Assembly: GCA_011391495.1 (NCBI GenBank)
Contig: JAABQK010000001.1
Location: 62,001-126,000 of the forward strand
DNA length: 64,000 nt
Direction: 5' to 3'
Source: Hydrogenophaga sp.
GTDB taxonomy: Bacteria; Pseudomonadota; Gammaproteobacteria; Burkholderiales; Burkholderiaceae_C
Shown: one piece after another, positions 7,772-16,514 of the stretch
How positions within the stretch are numbered: the first letter of the stretch is position 1
Layout: each line of letters begins with the position of its first letter
The notes under the pieces: generated by a model
Databases searched by the model: none
What the model was told of the DNA's origin: nothing
Seen by the model: the letters and a program-made list of their open reading frames with translations, nothing else
Position numbers and translations under genes: made by a program

Positions 7772-9046
7772 ATGAAAGCCTACCGCGCCGCCATTTTGCG
7801 TTTCGACGACGAGCACCGTCCGGTGTACGAACTGGACGGAATGCTCGTGGTGGGCCCGGACGCGCATGGCCGGCGTGTGGTGCGCGCCGTGGGCGATCAC
7901 GCCGCACTGGCCGGGCGCTTCCCGGGCGTGGCTGTGGAAGACCTACGTGGCAGACTGATCGCGCCCGGTTTTGTGGACATGCACATCCACTACCCCCAGA
8001 CCGACGTGATCGGCGCCCCGGCTGCCGGCCTGCTGCCCTGGCTGGAGCACTACACCTTTCCGCACGAGGCGCGCTTCAACGAAGAAGGCCATGCGCGCGA
8101 GGTGGCGGCATTTTTCTTCGACGAGTTGCAGCGCCATGGTGTCACCACGGCCCTCACGTTTGCCACCTCGCACCCGGCGTCCGTGACCGCCGCGTTCCAG
8201 GAGGCGCAGGCCCGCGGCCTGCGTTTCATCACCGGCAAGGTGCTGCAGGACCGCCACAGCCCCGATGGCGTGCGCGATGAGACCGAGCAGAGCCTGATCG
8301 ACACCGAGGCGCTGATCCGGCGCTGGCACGGCGTGGACCGGCTGGGCTATGCGATCACGCCGCGCTTTGCGCCCACCAGCTCACCCGAGCAGCTGCGCGG
8401 TGCCGGCGAACTGGCCGAGAAGTACAGCGACGTGTGGATCCAGTCGCACGTGGCCGAGAACGTGGACGAGGTGAAGTGGGTGGCCGAGCTGTTTCCGCAT
8501 GCTCGCAGCTACCTCGGTGTGTACGCCGATGCCGGCCTGCTGCGCGAACGTGCCGTCTACGCCCACTGCATCCACTTCGATGCGACCGACCGCGCGCTCA
8601 TGCGCGAGACGGGTGCGGCGGCGGCTATCAGCCCGAGCAGCAACCTGTTCCTGGGCAGCGGATTCTTTGACTACGCAGCAGCCGACGACGCGGGCATGCG
8701 CTACGGCCTGGCCAGCGATGTGGGTGGGGGCACCAGCTTTTCGCCGTTCCACACCATGCTGGCCGCCTATTACGTGGGTCGCGCGGGCCAGCACAAGACC
8801 GGGGTGAGCCTGACGCCGGGCCAGCTCTGGTGGCAACACACGGCGGGAGCCGCCCGGGCGCTCGGTCTTGACGGGGTGGTGGGCAACCTGCAGCCGGGCT
8901 ACGAGGCCGACTTCGTGGTGCTTGATCCGAAGGCCACGCCGCTGCTGGCGCGGAAGACCGCGCAGGCGAACAGCCTCGACGAGCTGTTGTTTGCGCTGAT
9001 CGTGCTCGGTGATGACCGGGTGGTGGAGCGCGTTCACACTGCTTGA
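7772..9046 (+). CDS. guaD: Guanine deaminase
   Basis: A 424-residue amidohydrolase that converts guanine to xanthine and ammonia in the cytoplasm. Metal and active-site motifs are PGFVDMHIHYPQTD, SHVAEN, YAHCIH and SDVGGGTSFS, in the family order, and the segment SPSSNLFLGSG is typical of guanine deaminases. Length matches the family. The ATG at 7772 is taken because it opens the conserved N-terminal strand region (MKAYRAAILRF); an upstream GTG/ATG extension would run into the palindromic leader. It is the last gene of the purine cluster, and together with the adenine deaminase it would feed hypoxanthine and xanthine to an oxidase that is not in this window. Confidence 0.95.
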   Translation: MKAYRAAILRFDDEHRPVYELDGMLVVGPDAHGRRVVRAVGDHAALAGRFPGVAVEDLRGRLIAPGFVDMHIHYPQTDVIGAPAAGLLPWLEHYTFPHEARFNEEGHAREVAAFFFDELQRHGVTTALTFATSHPASVTAAFQEAQARGLRFITGKVLQDRHSPDGVRDETEQSLIDTEALIRRWHGVDRLGYAITPRFAPTSSPEQLRGAGELAEKYSDVWIQSHVAENVDEVKWVAELFPHARSYLGVYADAGLLRERAVYAHCIHFDATDRALMRETGAAAAISPSSNLFLGSGFFDYAAADDAGMRYGLASDVGGGTSFSPFHTMLAAYYVGRAGQHKTGVSLTPGQLWWQHTAGAARALGLDGVVGNLQPGYEADFVVLDPKATPLLARKTAQANSLDELLFALIVLGDDRVVERVHTA

Positions 9047-9214
9047 ATCGGCTGGATCGTCGCGCGATCTGGCGCCAGGCCGCCCAAGCCAGGTCAGCCC
9101 CCTTGGGGGGGGCAGCGACCCGCGCATTGGACGAGCCCCGGCCCGCGCCGCCACAGGCGCGGTACGCTCGGGGGCTCTTCCTTACAATCGGCGGCAACAC
9201 CGGAGCACACCAGC

Positions 9215-9790
9215 ATGAGCATCAAGAGCGACAGATGGATCCGCCGCATGGCCGAGCAGCACGGCATGATCGAGCCCTTCGAACCTGGCCAGGTTCGGCA
9301 AAACGCTGCTGGCGAAAAAATCGTGAGTTACGGCACCAGCAGCTACGGCTACGACATCCGCTGCGCCCCCGAATTCAAAGTTTTCACCAACATCCACAGC
9401 ACGGTGGTGGATCCGAAGAACTTCGACGAAAACAGCTTCGTGGACATCAACAAGGACGTCTGCGTGATCCCGCCCAACAGCTTCGCGCTGGCGCGCACCA
9501 TGGAGTACTTCCGCATCCCGCGCAACGTGCTGACCATCTGCCTGGGCAAGAGCACCTACGCACGCTGCGGCATCATCGTCAACGTGACGCCCTTCGAGCC
9601 CGAGTGGGAAGGTTACGTGACGCTGGAGTTCAGCAACACCACGCCGCTGCCAGCCAAGATCTACGCGGGCGAGGGCTGCGCCCAGGTGCTGTTCTTCGAG
9701 AGCGACAAGGACGACGTCTGCGAGACCAGCTACAAGGACCGCGGCGGCAAGTACCAGGGTCAGGTCGGCGTGACGCTGCCCAAGACCTGA
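9215..9790 (+). CDS. dcd: dCTP deaminase
   Basis: A 191-residue protein of the trimeric dCTP deaminase/dUTPase fold. It converts dCTP to dUTP for thymidylate synthesis. Family segments are SYGYDIRC, the nucleotide-binding [24 protein letters not shown], and the C-terminal lid [11 protein letters not shown]. Length is close to the usual 188-193. A TACAAT box at 9183-9188 may be its promoter -10 element. The gap upstream (9047-9214) holds GC-rich inverted sequence like other gaps here. Its stop lies 4 bp from the stop of the opposing lipoprotein gene. Confidence 0.96.
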   Translation: MSIKSDRWIRRMAEQHGMIEPFEPGQVRQNAAGEKIVSYGTSSYGYDIRCAPEFKVFTNIHSTVVDPKNFDENSFVDINKDVCVIPPNSFALARTMEYFRIPRNVLTICLGKSTYARCGIIVNVTPFEPEWEGYVTLEFSNTTPLPAKIYAGEGCAQVLFFESDKDDVCETSYKDRGGKYQGQVGVTLPKT

Positions 9791-9794
9791 GCGT

Positions 9795-10478
9795 TCACTT
9801 CTTCGGCAGGTCGAAGGTCAGGCTTCGCACTTGCCCGTTGGCGCCGGGGAAGTCCTGGAACATGGCGCGCACCAGGTAGGGCACCACTTCCACCAGATCC
9901 TCGCCCGTGCCTTCATTCAGGGCGTTGGCTTCGAACACCGTGCGTTTCGTGCCCGGTTCGGTGATGGACACTTGTAGGCGACTGATCTGTACCGTGCGCG
10001 TGACCTGGCGGTCGCCCACCCAGCGCGGACCCCACGGGTCGGGCACCCAGTAACCGCCGCGCAGGTGGCCGTGTGCGTCGCGGTAGGCGGGCACCCATAC
10101 CCACTCGTCCCGGTACACCGGCTCCAGCTGCTTGCGTTCCCGCTCGGTCATGTTGGCCATGAGCTGGACCACGAACCGGCCGGTCTGCCCGGCGGGCGCC
10201 GCACGCAAGCCGATGCGTTCCAGCTCGGCGCTGACTTGCGCCTGGTAGGCCCCCACTTCCAGTTCGCGAGCCGGTTCCGCCGCGGTGAAGCTGTAGGTGT
10301 GGCCCGCGGCATCGGCCGGCCACTGGTTGAAGCGGGTGACCTTGGCCGTGAGCGTGCTGGCGCATCCCGCGAGCAGGGCCACCGACGCGGCCAGCAGTGC
10401 GCTCCGCATCCAGGTGGAACCGCGCCGGGAGGGGGTTCCCGCCGGTGTCGGGACGGGTGACGTTTGCGGTGTTTGCAT
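9795..10478 (-). CDS. DUF4136-like lipoprotein
   Basis: A 227-residue putative outer-membrane-associated lipoprotein. The signal segment MRSALLAASVALLAGC ends in a good lipobox (LAGC). The start shown adds 23 polar residues before it; an ATG at 10409 would remove them and is equally possible. The mature part resembles DUF4136 proteins (TRFNQWPADAAGHTYSF near the start), with a Trp/Tyr-rich central segment (DEWVWVPAYRDAHGHLRGGY) and a C-terminal domain of beta strands. Function is unknown. It is divergent from the zinc peptidase gene, with a 120-bp gap that must hold both promoters, and converges on dcd with only 4 bp between. Confidence 0.8.
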   Translation of the reverse strand: MQTPQTSPVPTPAGTPSRRGSTWMRSALLAASVALLAGCASTLTAKVTRFNQWPADAAGHTYSFTAAEPARELEVGAYQAQVSAELERIGLRAAPAGQTGRFVVQLMANMTERERKQLEPVYRDEWVWVPAYRDAHGHLRGGYWVPDPWGPRWVGDRQVTRTVQISRLQVSITEPGTKRTVFEANALNEGTGEDLVEVVPYLVRAMFQDFPGANGQVRSLTFDLPKK

Positions 10479-10598
10479 AATGCAGCCTGTAGTGCTTTTG
10501 TACGATGCGGCCGGTCAGGTCGGTATCGCGCCGACCTGTGGTGTGCGACCATCGTGACACAACCGAGTTCCCCCCACCATCCCCCGAGGAGCCACACC

Positions 10599-11495
10599 AT
10601 GAAATGGGAAAACAACCGCCAGTCGGACCAGGTGGAAGACCGCCGCTCGCAGCCGGGCGGCGGCATGTTCGGCGGCGGACGCCGTGTGGGTGGCAAGGGG
10701 GTGGGCCTGGGCACCATCGTGATCGCGCTGCTGGCGGGCTGGATCTTCGGCATCAACCCGATGACGATCCTGGGTTTCCTCGGTGGTGGCGGTGATCTCA
10801 TGCCCACCCAGGAGCAGACCGCGCCCGCCCCCGTGAGTGCCGAAAGGCCGACCGACCAGATGGGCCAGTTTGTGGCGTCGGTGCTGGGTGGCACCGAAGA
10901 CGTCTGGACCACCGTGTTCCAGCAGGGCGGAGCGCAATACACGAAGCCGCGGCTCGTGTTGTTCCGCGGCGCCACGCCCACGGCCTGCGGAACCGGCCAG
11001 TCCGCCATGGGACCGTTCTACTGTCCGGGGGACCAGAAGGTCTACATCGATCTGAGCTTTTATGAGACCCTGCGCAGCCAGCTCGGCGCGCCGGGCGACT
11101 TTGCGCAGGCCTATGTGATCGCGCACGAGGTCGGCCACCATGTGCAGAACCTGCTGGGCGTGACCGATAAGATGGAGCAGACGCGCGGGCGCGTCAGCGA
11201 GCGCGAATACAACGCCCTGAGCGTGCGGCTGGAACTGCAGGCCGACTGTTTTGCCGGCATCTGGGCCCACCACAACCACAAGACCAACGCGATCCTGGAG
11301 CCGGGTGATGTGGACGAGGCACTCAACGCTGCTGCGGCCATCGGCGACGATGCCCTGCAGCGCAAGAGCCAGGGCATGGTGGTGCCCGACAGCTTCACCC
11401 ATGGCACCAGTGAGCAGCGTCAACGCTGGTTCCACACCGGGCTGGAAGGCGGCAATGTGCAGGCCTGCGACACCTTCAAGGCGCGAACCCTCTGA
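10599..11495 (+). CDS. Neutral zinc metallopeptidase (YpfJ-like), membrane-anchored
   Basis: A 298-residue protein of the putative neutral zinc metallopeptidase family. It begins with a Gly/Arg-rich cytoplasmic segment, then one transmembrane helix (about residues 38-65), then the catalytic domain. The zinc motif is HEVGHH (HExxH), and LELQADCFAGIWAHH probably supplies the third ligand. The ATG at 10599 has CGAGGA 8 bases upstream. Family members are widespread; the substrate is not known. Confidence 0.9.
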   Translation: MKWENNRQSDQVEDRRSQPGGGMFGGGRRVGGKGVGLGTIVIALLAGWIFGINPMTILGFLGGGGDLMPTQEQTAPAPVSAERPTDQMGQFVASVLGGTEDVWTTVFQQGGAQYTKPRLVLFRGATPTACGTGQSAMGPFYCPGDQKVYIDLSFYETLRSQLGAPGDFAQAYVIAHEVGHHVQNLLGVTDKMEQTRGRVSEREYNALSVRLELQADCFAGIWAHHNHKTNAILEPGDVDEALNAAAAIGDDALQRKSQGMVVPDSFTHGTSEQRQRWFHTGLEGGNVQACDTFKARTL

Positions 11496-11600
11496 GTCCC
11501 CCTCCGCCCCTGGGTGGCGGGCGATTGGGTGAATTGCGGTCAAAGTGAGACAATACCGGGCTCCCAAGTTGTTTGCCGGGTTTGCCCCGGGAAAGACTGT

Positions 11601-11637
11601 ACCCCCTCAGGGTGCCTGGCGCAGCCAGGGTCGGGGG
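11601..11637 (+). promoter_or_regulatory. Structured 5' leader of rhlE
   Basis: Just before rhlE a CCTGGC/GCCAGG hairpin with a 3-base loop (11615-11629) sits inside an outer CCCCC/GGGGG pairing (11602-11606 with 11633-11637). The start codon follows 18 bases later with no clear Shine-Dalgarno sequence. A candidate promoter (TTGGGT, 18 bases, GACAAT, 11525-11554) would give a leader near 100 nt. Cold- or self-regulation by this structure is inference. Confidence 0.4.
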
Positions 11638-11654
11638 CGACAACCCGTACAGAA

Positions 11655-13211
11655 ATGACCCAATCCTTTTCCCAACTTTCCCTATCACCCTCGCTGGAGC
11701 GGGCCGTGGCCGAAATGGGCTACGAGAACATGACGCCGATCCAGGCGCAGGCCATTCCCGTGGTGCTGCAGGGCCGCGATGTCATGGGGGCCGCACAGAC
11801 CGGCACCGGCAAGACGGCCGCTTTCACCCTGCCGCTGCTGCAGCGGATGATGAAACACGAAAATCCGTCCACTTCGCCGGCGCGCCACCCGGTGCGTGCC
11901 CTGGTGCTGCTGCCCACGCGCGAGCTGGCCGACCAGGTGGCCGAGCAGGTGAAGCTCTACGCCAAATACACGCAGTTGCGCAGCGCCGTGGTGTTCGGCG
12001 GCATGGACATGAAGCCGCAGACCGCCGAGTTGAAAAAGGGTGTCGAAGTGCTGGTGGCCACACCCGGGCGGCTGCTGGACCACATCGAAGCCAAGAACTG
12101 CGTGTTGAATCAGGTCGAGTACGTGGTGCTGGATGAAGCCGACCGCATGCTGGACATCGGTTTTCTGCCCGACCTGCAGCGCATCCTGAGCTACCTGCCC
12201 AAGCAGCGCACCACGCTGCTGTTTTCGGCCACTTTCTCGCCCGAAATCAAGCGTCTGGCCAACAGCTACCTGCAGGACCCGGTGACCATCGAGGTGGCCC
12301 GCTCCAACGCCACCGCCTCCACGGTGGAGCAGCATTTCTACCGCGTGGAGGACGACGACAAGCGCGCGGTGCTCAAGCAGATCCTGAAAGACCGGGGCAT
12401 GAAGCAGGCTTTCGTGTTCGTCAACAGCAAGCTGGGTTGTGCTCGCCTGGCGCGCTCGCTGGAGCGCGAGGGCCTGAACACCACGGCGCTGCACGGCGAC
12501 AAGAGCCAGGACGAACGCCTCAAGGCGCTGGAAGCTTTCAAGAGCGGTGCGGTGGACCTGCTGGTCTGCACCGACGTGGCCGCGCGCGGCCTCGACATCA
12601 AAGACGTGCCGGCAGTTTTCAACTTCGACATCCCGTTCAACGCCGAAGACTATGTGCACCGCATCGGTCGCACCGGCCGCGCCGGGGCCTCGGGTCTGGC
12701 GGTCTCGTTCGTCAGCGCACGCGACACGCGCCTGATGGGCGATCTGGAAAAGCTGCTGGGCAAAAAACTCGAACTGGAAGCACTGGAGTTCGAAGCCGAC
12801 CGCCGGCCAGCGGGGCACTTCAACGACGGACAGCGGGCCTGGCAGCAGCCGCCGGACCGGGAGGACCGCGAGGTACGCGAAGCGCGGGACAGCCGTCCGC
12901 CGCGTGAGTCCCGCGGGGAGGGGCGCAGCGAATCCCGTTCAGGGAGCCGGTTTGAGTCGGACACGCGCTCGGCGCCCGGCAGCCGGCCCGCCCGTGCGCC
13001 TCGGGCACCGGCCGACCCGCTGTTTGACAAGCCCTACGAACCGAGCATCGCTCCCGATGCGAAGCCCTCGTGGGAGGCGTCCCAGCCCGCTGCCGCGCGC
13101 AGCCTCTCGCCCAACATCAAGACGCGCAAGAAGGTGCCCGCGCTGTTCAAGAGTCCACCGGTACCGGTGCCTGCAGCGGTACCCACGCCGGAGCCGGAAC
13201 AGCAAAGCTGA
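11655..13211 (+). CDS. rhlE: DEAD-box RNA helicase RhlE
   Basis: A 518-residue ATP-dependent RNA helicase. The two RecA-like domains (about residues 1-375) show the Q motif, AQTGTGKT (Walker A), PTRELA, DEAD, SAT, and HRIGRTGRAG. After them comes a long charged tail of about 140 residues rich in Arg, Glu, Ser and Pro, typical of RhlE-type proteins and probably used for RNA binding. The ATG at 11655 starts the conserved region (SFSQLSLSPSLERAVAEMGY); reading further upstream would translate the structured leader. It likely acts in ribosome assembly or RNA turnover, especially in the cold, as known for the family. Confidence 0.93.
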   Translation: MTQSFSQLSLSPSLERAVAEMGYENMTPIQAQAIPVVLQGRDVMGAAQTGTGKTAAFTLPLLQRMMKHENPSTSPARHPVRALVLLPTRELADQVAEQVKLYAKYTQLRSAVVFGGMDMKPQTAELKKGVEVLVATPGRLLDHIEAKNCVLNQVEYVVLDEADRMLDIGFLPDLQRILSYLPKQRTTLLFSATFSPEIKRLANSYLQDPVTIEVARSNATASTVEQHFYRVEDDDKRAVLKQILKDRGMKQAFVFVNSKLGCARLARSLEREGLNTTALHGDKSQDERLKALEAFKSGAVDLLVCTDVAARGLDIKDVPAVFNFDIPFNAEDYVHRIGRTGRAGASGLAVSFVSARDTRLMGDLEKLLGKKLELEALEFEADRRPAGHFNDGQRAWQQPPDREDREVREARDSRPPRESRGEGRSESRSGSRFESDTRSAPGSRPARAPRAPADPLFDKPYEPSIAPDAKPSWEASQPAAARSLSPNIKTRKKVPALFKSPPVPVPAAVPTPEPEQQS

Positions 13212-13238
13212 ACCACACGCACCACCCGTGGTGTCGCC

Positions 13239-14075
13239 TCAGTCCTTGCCCGGCCTGCGTGCCTGCGGGCAGCGCACCGAGATCTGCTCGACTTCACCCA
13301 GGGCGCTGCCGATGCGGGCCGCCGTCAGGCAGCCACCCCAGACACAGCCGCTGTCCAGTGGCAACACCCTGGCGCGCTGGATGTTGCCCAGCGTGGACCA
13401 GTGCCCGAAGGCCACCGGCACATCCGCGGTCCGGCGCCCGGGCACGTCAAACCAGGGTATGAAGCCTGCGGGTGCGCCGTCTGCGCTGTCCTTGCTTTCA
13501 AACTCCATCACGCCCTGGGCGGTGCAAAACCGCAGGCGTGTCAATGCGTTGACGATCACCCGCAGGCGTTCGGCGCCGCGCAGCGCATCGCTCCAGAAAT
13601 CCGGCTGGTTGCCATACATGTCGTGCAGGAAATGGACCCAGTCCGGACTGCGCAGCACCGCCTGCAGTTCTCCTGCCAGAACCAGCGTCTGGGCCACGTC
13701 CCATTGCGGCAAAACGCCGGCGTGCACCATCAGCCAGCCGTGCTCGTGCAAGGCCATCGGGCGCCAGCGCAGCCAGTCGAGCAGGGCAGCGCGGTCGGGT
13801 GCGCCCAGGATGTCGGCCACGGTGTCGCTGCGGTGCGCCTTGCGCACACCGTGCGCGGTCGCCAGCAGGTGCAGGTCGTGGTTGCCCAGCAGGCATTGCG
13901 CCGAGCCTTCGAGCGCCATCAGGCGCCGCATCACGGCCAGCGACTGCGGACCGCGATTGACCAGATCGCCCAACAGGTACAGCGTGTCCCGGCTGGGTGA
14001 AAAACCGATTTCGTCGAGCAGGCGGCCCAGGGCATCGTCGCAGCCCTGCACATCACCAATCATGTAAAGTGCCAT
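13239..14075 (-). CDS. apaH: Bis(5'-nucleosyl)-tetraphosphatase, symmetrical
   Basis: A 278-residue metallophosphoesterase that splits Ap4A into two ADP and can remove Np4 caps from RNA. The metal-binding motifs are GDVQGC, GDLVNRG and GNHD near the N-terminus, followed by HAGVLPQWD and GHWS. Length fits the family. The start MALYMIGDVQGC matches the usual N-terminus. Its start codon is only 9 bp from the start codon of the divergent CNNM protein, leaving almost no leader. On this strand CATAAT (14082-14087) may be the -10 box, which would give a leaderless mRNA. Confidence 0.95.
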   Translation of the reverse strand: MALYMIGDVQGCDDALGRLLDEIGFSPSRDTLYLLGDLVNRGPQSLAVMRRLMALEGSAQCLLGNHDLHLLATAHGVRKAHRSDTVADILGAPDRAALLDWLRWRPMALHEHGWLMVHAGVLPQWDVAQTLVLAGELQAVLRSPDWVHFLHDMYGNQPDFWSDALRGAERLRVIVNALTRLRFCTAQGVMEFESKDSADGAPAGFIPWFDVPGRRTADVPVAFGHWSTLGNIQRARVLPLDSGCVWGGCLTAARIGSALGEVEQISVRCPQARRPGKD

Positions 14076-14084
14076 CCGCCCATT

Positions 14085-15380
14085 ATGGATATCCTCCTGA
14101 TCGTTTTCCTGACCCTGCTCAACGGGGCTTTTGCCATGTCGGAGCTGGCGCTGGCCTCCAGCCGCAAGGCCCGGCTGGCGGCGATGGCCGAGGCGGGTGA
14201 CAAGGGTTCCATCACCGCCCTCAAGCTGCTGGAGAACCCGACCCAGTTCCTCTCGTCGGTGCAGGTGGGCATCACCTCGATCGGCATGCTCAACGGCATC
14301 GTGGGCGAGGCCGCCTTCAGCAACTCACTGGCCGTGCGTCTGCAGGGCTGGGGCATGGCAGAGGGCTCGGCCAGCGTCACGGCCACCGCCGTGGTGGTGG
14401 TGGTCATCACCTTCATCACCATCGTGTTCGGCGAGCTGGTGCCCAAGCGGATTGGCCAGCTTTACCCCGAGGCGGTGTCGCGCTGGGTGTCGCGGCCGAT
14501 GACCTTTGTGGCGACCGCAGCCAAGCCCTTTGTGTGGCTGCTGACGCACACCACGCAGTGGATGCTCAAGCTGCTGCGCATCGACACCAATGCGGTGCAG
14601 CATGTCACCGAAGAGGAGATCAACGCCAGCCTGGAAGAGGGCGTGGACGCGGGCATCATCGAAGAGCACGAGCACCAGATGGTGCGCAATGTGTTCCAGC
14701 TGGACGACCGGCAGCTCACGTCCATCATGGTGCCGCGCGCCGACATCGAATGGCTGGACGCCGAGGATGGCATCGACACGGCGGTGCAGAAGGCCTGGAC
14801 CACCGGCCACTCCTGGTACCCGGTGTGCCGCGGCGGCCTTGACGATGTGGTGGGCGTGATCCACCTGCCGCGCATGCTGGCGCTGCAGGCCGAGGGCAAC
14901 AACGAACCCCTGATGCGCCACGTGCAGCCCGCCGTGTTCGTGCCGGAAACGCTCACCGGCATGGAGCTGCTGGAACAGTTTCGCGAGCGTTCCACGCGCA
15001 TGGTGTTTGTGGTGGACGAGTACGGCGTGGTGCAGGGGATACTGACGCCGCTGGACATGCTGGAAGCCATCACCGGAGAGCTTTCGCCGCACGCCGCTCT
15101 GGACGCCTGGGCCACGCAGCGCGAAGACGGCGCCTGGCTGGTCGACGGCGCCATGCCGGTGGCCGAACTCAAGGCGCGGCTGGACATTGAGGAGCTGCCC
15201 GACGAGGACAAAGGCCGCTACAACACGGTGGCGGGGCTGATGCAGACCGTGGCCGGCGACCTGCTCGAACAGTCTGACAGCGTGGAGTGCGAGGGCTGGC
15301 GCTTTGAGGTGCTGGTGCTCGATGGCCGGCGCATCGACCAGGTGCTCATCACGCCGCTGTCGGCCGGTCATGAGGGCTGA
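14085..15380 (+). CDS. CNNM/CBS-domain membrane transporter (hemolysin C family, YtfL-like)
   Basis: A 431-residue inner-membrane protein. The N-terminal DUF21/CNNM domain (about residues 1-200) has three or four hydrophobic helices with MSELALASSRKARL and FGELVPKRIGQLYPE. A pair of CBS domains (about 215-335, MVPRADIEWLD and VVDEYGVVQGILTPLDMLEAI) and a C-terminal transporter-associated (CorC_HlyC) domain follow. Family members are linked to magnesium, cobalt or polyamine handling; older names call them hemolysins. The start codon lies 9 bp from that of divergent apaH. Confidence 0.9.
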   Translation: MDILLIVFLTLLNGAFAMSELALASSRKARLAAMAEAGDKGSITALKLLENPTQFLSSVQVGITSIGMLNGIVGEAAFSNSLAVRLQGWGMAEGSASVTATAVVVVVITFITIVFGELVPKRIGQLYPEAVSRWVSRPMTFVATAAKPFVWLLTHTTQWMLKLLRIDTNAVQHVTEEEINASLEEGVDAGIIEEHEHQMVRNVFQLDDRQLTSIMVPRADIEWLDAEDGIDTAVQKAWTTGHSWYPVCRGGLDDVVGVIHLPRMLALQAEGNNEPLMRHVQPAVFVPETLTGMELLEQFRERSTRMVFVVDEYGVVQGILTPLDMLEAITGELSPHAALDAWATQREDGAWLVDGAMPVAELKARLDIEELPDEDKGRYNTVAGLMQTVAGDLLEQSDSVECEGWRFEVLVLDGRRIDQVLITPLSAGHEG

Positions 15381-15398
15381 AGCTGCCTGCGCTGCAGT

Positions 15399-15418
15399 CA
15401 CCCGCCCCTGACGGGGTG
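15399..15418. terminator. Weak bidirectional hairpin between convergent genes
   Basis: CACCC (15399-15403) can pair with GGGTG (15414-15418) between the convergent CNNM and cbbR genes, with only a broken T tract on the plus strand. It is the only terminator-like structure in this 44-bp gap. Confidence 0.35.
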
Positions 15419-15424
15419 TCTTCC

Positions 15425-16333
15425 TCAGACCACGGCGCGGGGGCGGTGTTCGAACAGCCAGTCCTTGAACGCCAGCGCCGCGGCTGAGAGCCGCTTGCCG
15501 CGCGGATACACCACGTGCCAGCGACGGATCAGCGGGAAACCCTCCACGTCGAGCAACACCAGTTCGCCCAGCGCGAGCTCGGACACCACCGTGGTGCTGG
15601 AGAGCACGGCCAGACCCAGGCCCCCGGCCACGGTCTGCTTGATGGCTTCGTTGCTGCCCACTTCGAGCCGGTTCTTCAGCACCACGCCCTGGCTGGCAAA
15701 GAACTTTTCGGCCGTCAGGCGCGTGCCCGAGCCGGGCTCACGCAGGATGAAGGGTTCGTTCATCAGCCGCTGTGGCGGAATCCTTTTCTGCCCCACCAGC
15801 GGATGGTCGGGCGGTGCCACCAGCACCAGCGGGTTGTCGGCAAAGTCCTCGCAGACGACGTCCATGCTCTCCGGCGGCTGGCCCATGATGTAGAGGTCGT
15901 CCTGGTTGGCGGCCAGGCGTTGCAGCAGGTTTTCGCGGTTGCCCACCAGCATCGCGACGTCGATGCCCGGGTGCGCCGCGCAGAAACCGCCCAGCAGCTT
16001 GGGCACGGTGTACTTCACCGTGGTCAGGATCGCGAGCTTCAGACTGCCGCGTTCCACGCCCTGCAACGCGGCGAGGTCCTGCGACAGGCGCTCCATCCGG
16101 GTCTCGATGTCCTGGCAGGCCTCGGCCAGCGTTTGCCCTGCGGCGGTGAGAAAGATCTTCTTGCCCAGCTGTTCGAACAGCGGCTGGCCCACCGTTTCCG
16201 ACAGTTGCTTGACCTGCAGCGACAGCGTGGGCGGCGACAGGTGCAGCTCTTCGGCCGCGCGCGCAAAGCTGCTGTGGCGCGCCACGGCGAGGAAGATGCG
16301 CAGCTGGTGCAGGGTGGCGTGGCGCAGGTTCAT
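15425..16333 (-). CDS. cbbR: LysR-type regulator of the RuBisCO operon (CbbR)
   Basis: A 302-residue LysR-family transcription activator. The N-terminal winged helix-turn-helix is TLHQLRIFLAVARHSSFARAAEELHLSPPTLSLQVKQLSE, and the C-terminal effector domain contains GSLKLAILTTVKYTVPKLL. Both are close to CbbR proteins of autotrophic bacteria, where NADPH or Calvin-cycle intermediates act as effectors. It is divergent from cbbL across a 181-bp gap that holds two perfect dyads next to its own start, as expected for an autoregulated LysR activator. Confidence 0.95.
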   Translation of the reverse strand: MNLRHATLHQLRIFLAVARHSSFARAAEELHLSPPTLSLQVKQLSETVGQPLFEQLGKKIFLTAAGQTLAEACQDIETRMERLSQDLAALQGVERGSLKLAILTTVKYTVPKLLGGFCAAHPGIDVAMLVGNRENLLQRLAANQDDLYIMGQPPESMDVVCEDFADNPLVLVAPPDHPLVGQKRIPPQRLMNEPFILREPGSGTRLTAEKFFASQGVVLKNRLEVGSNEAIKQTVAGGLGLAVLSSTTVVSELALGELVLLDVEGFPLIRRWHVVYPRGKRLSAAALAFKDWLFEHRPRAVV

Positions 16334-16349
16334 GCAGGCCTCCAGAATA

Positions 16350-16389
16350 GTTAGATAAAAATCTAACGTAACAGTAAAAACATTTTACT
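16350..16389. promoter_or_regulatory. Probable CbbR operator: two perfect dyads in the cbbR-cbbL gap
   Basis: Dyad one is GTTAGAT, four A, ATCTAAC (16350-16367); dyad two is AGTAAAA, ACA, TTTTACT (16373-16389). Both have 7-bp perfect arms, and their centres lie about 22 bp apart, near two turns of the helix. CbbR sites are known as AT-rich TNA-type dyads in this position. The stretch is strikingly AT-rich against its surroundings. A TAACAAT sequence at 16411-16417 may be the cbbL -10 box. Confidence 0.75.
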
Positions 16390-16514
16390 TTTATTTATTG
16401 TTCTGGCGACTAACAATCCGCACCAGTTCAGAGCAAGTACGCCCCATCCAAGTACATACGGGCGCTTTGAGCACCACAGTGAGACGTTCGACCACCCGAA
16501 AAGGAGCAACACGC

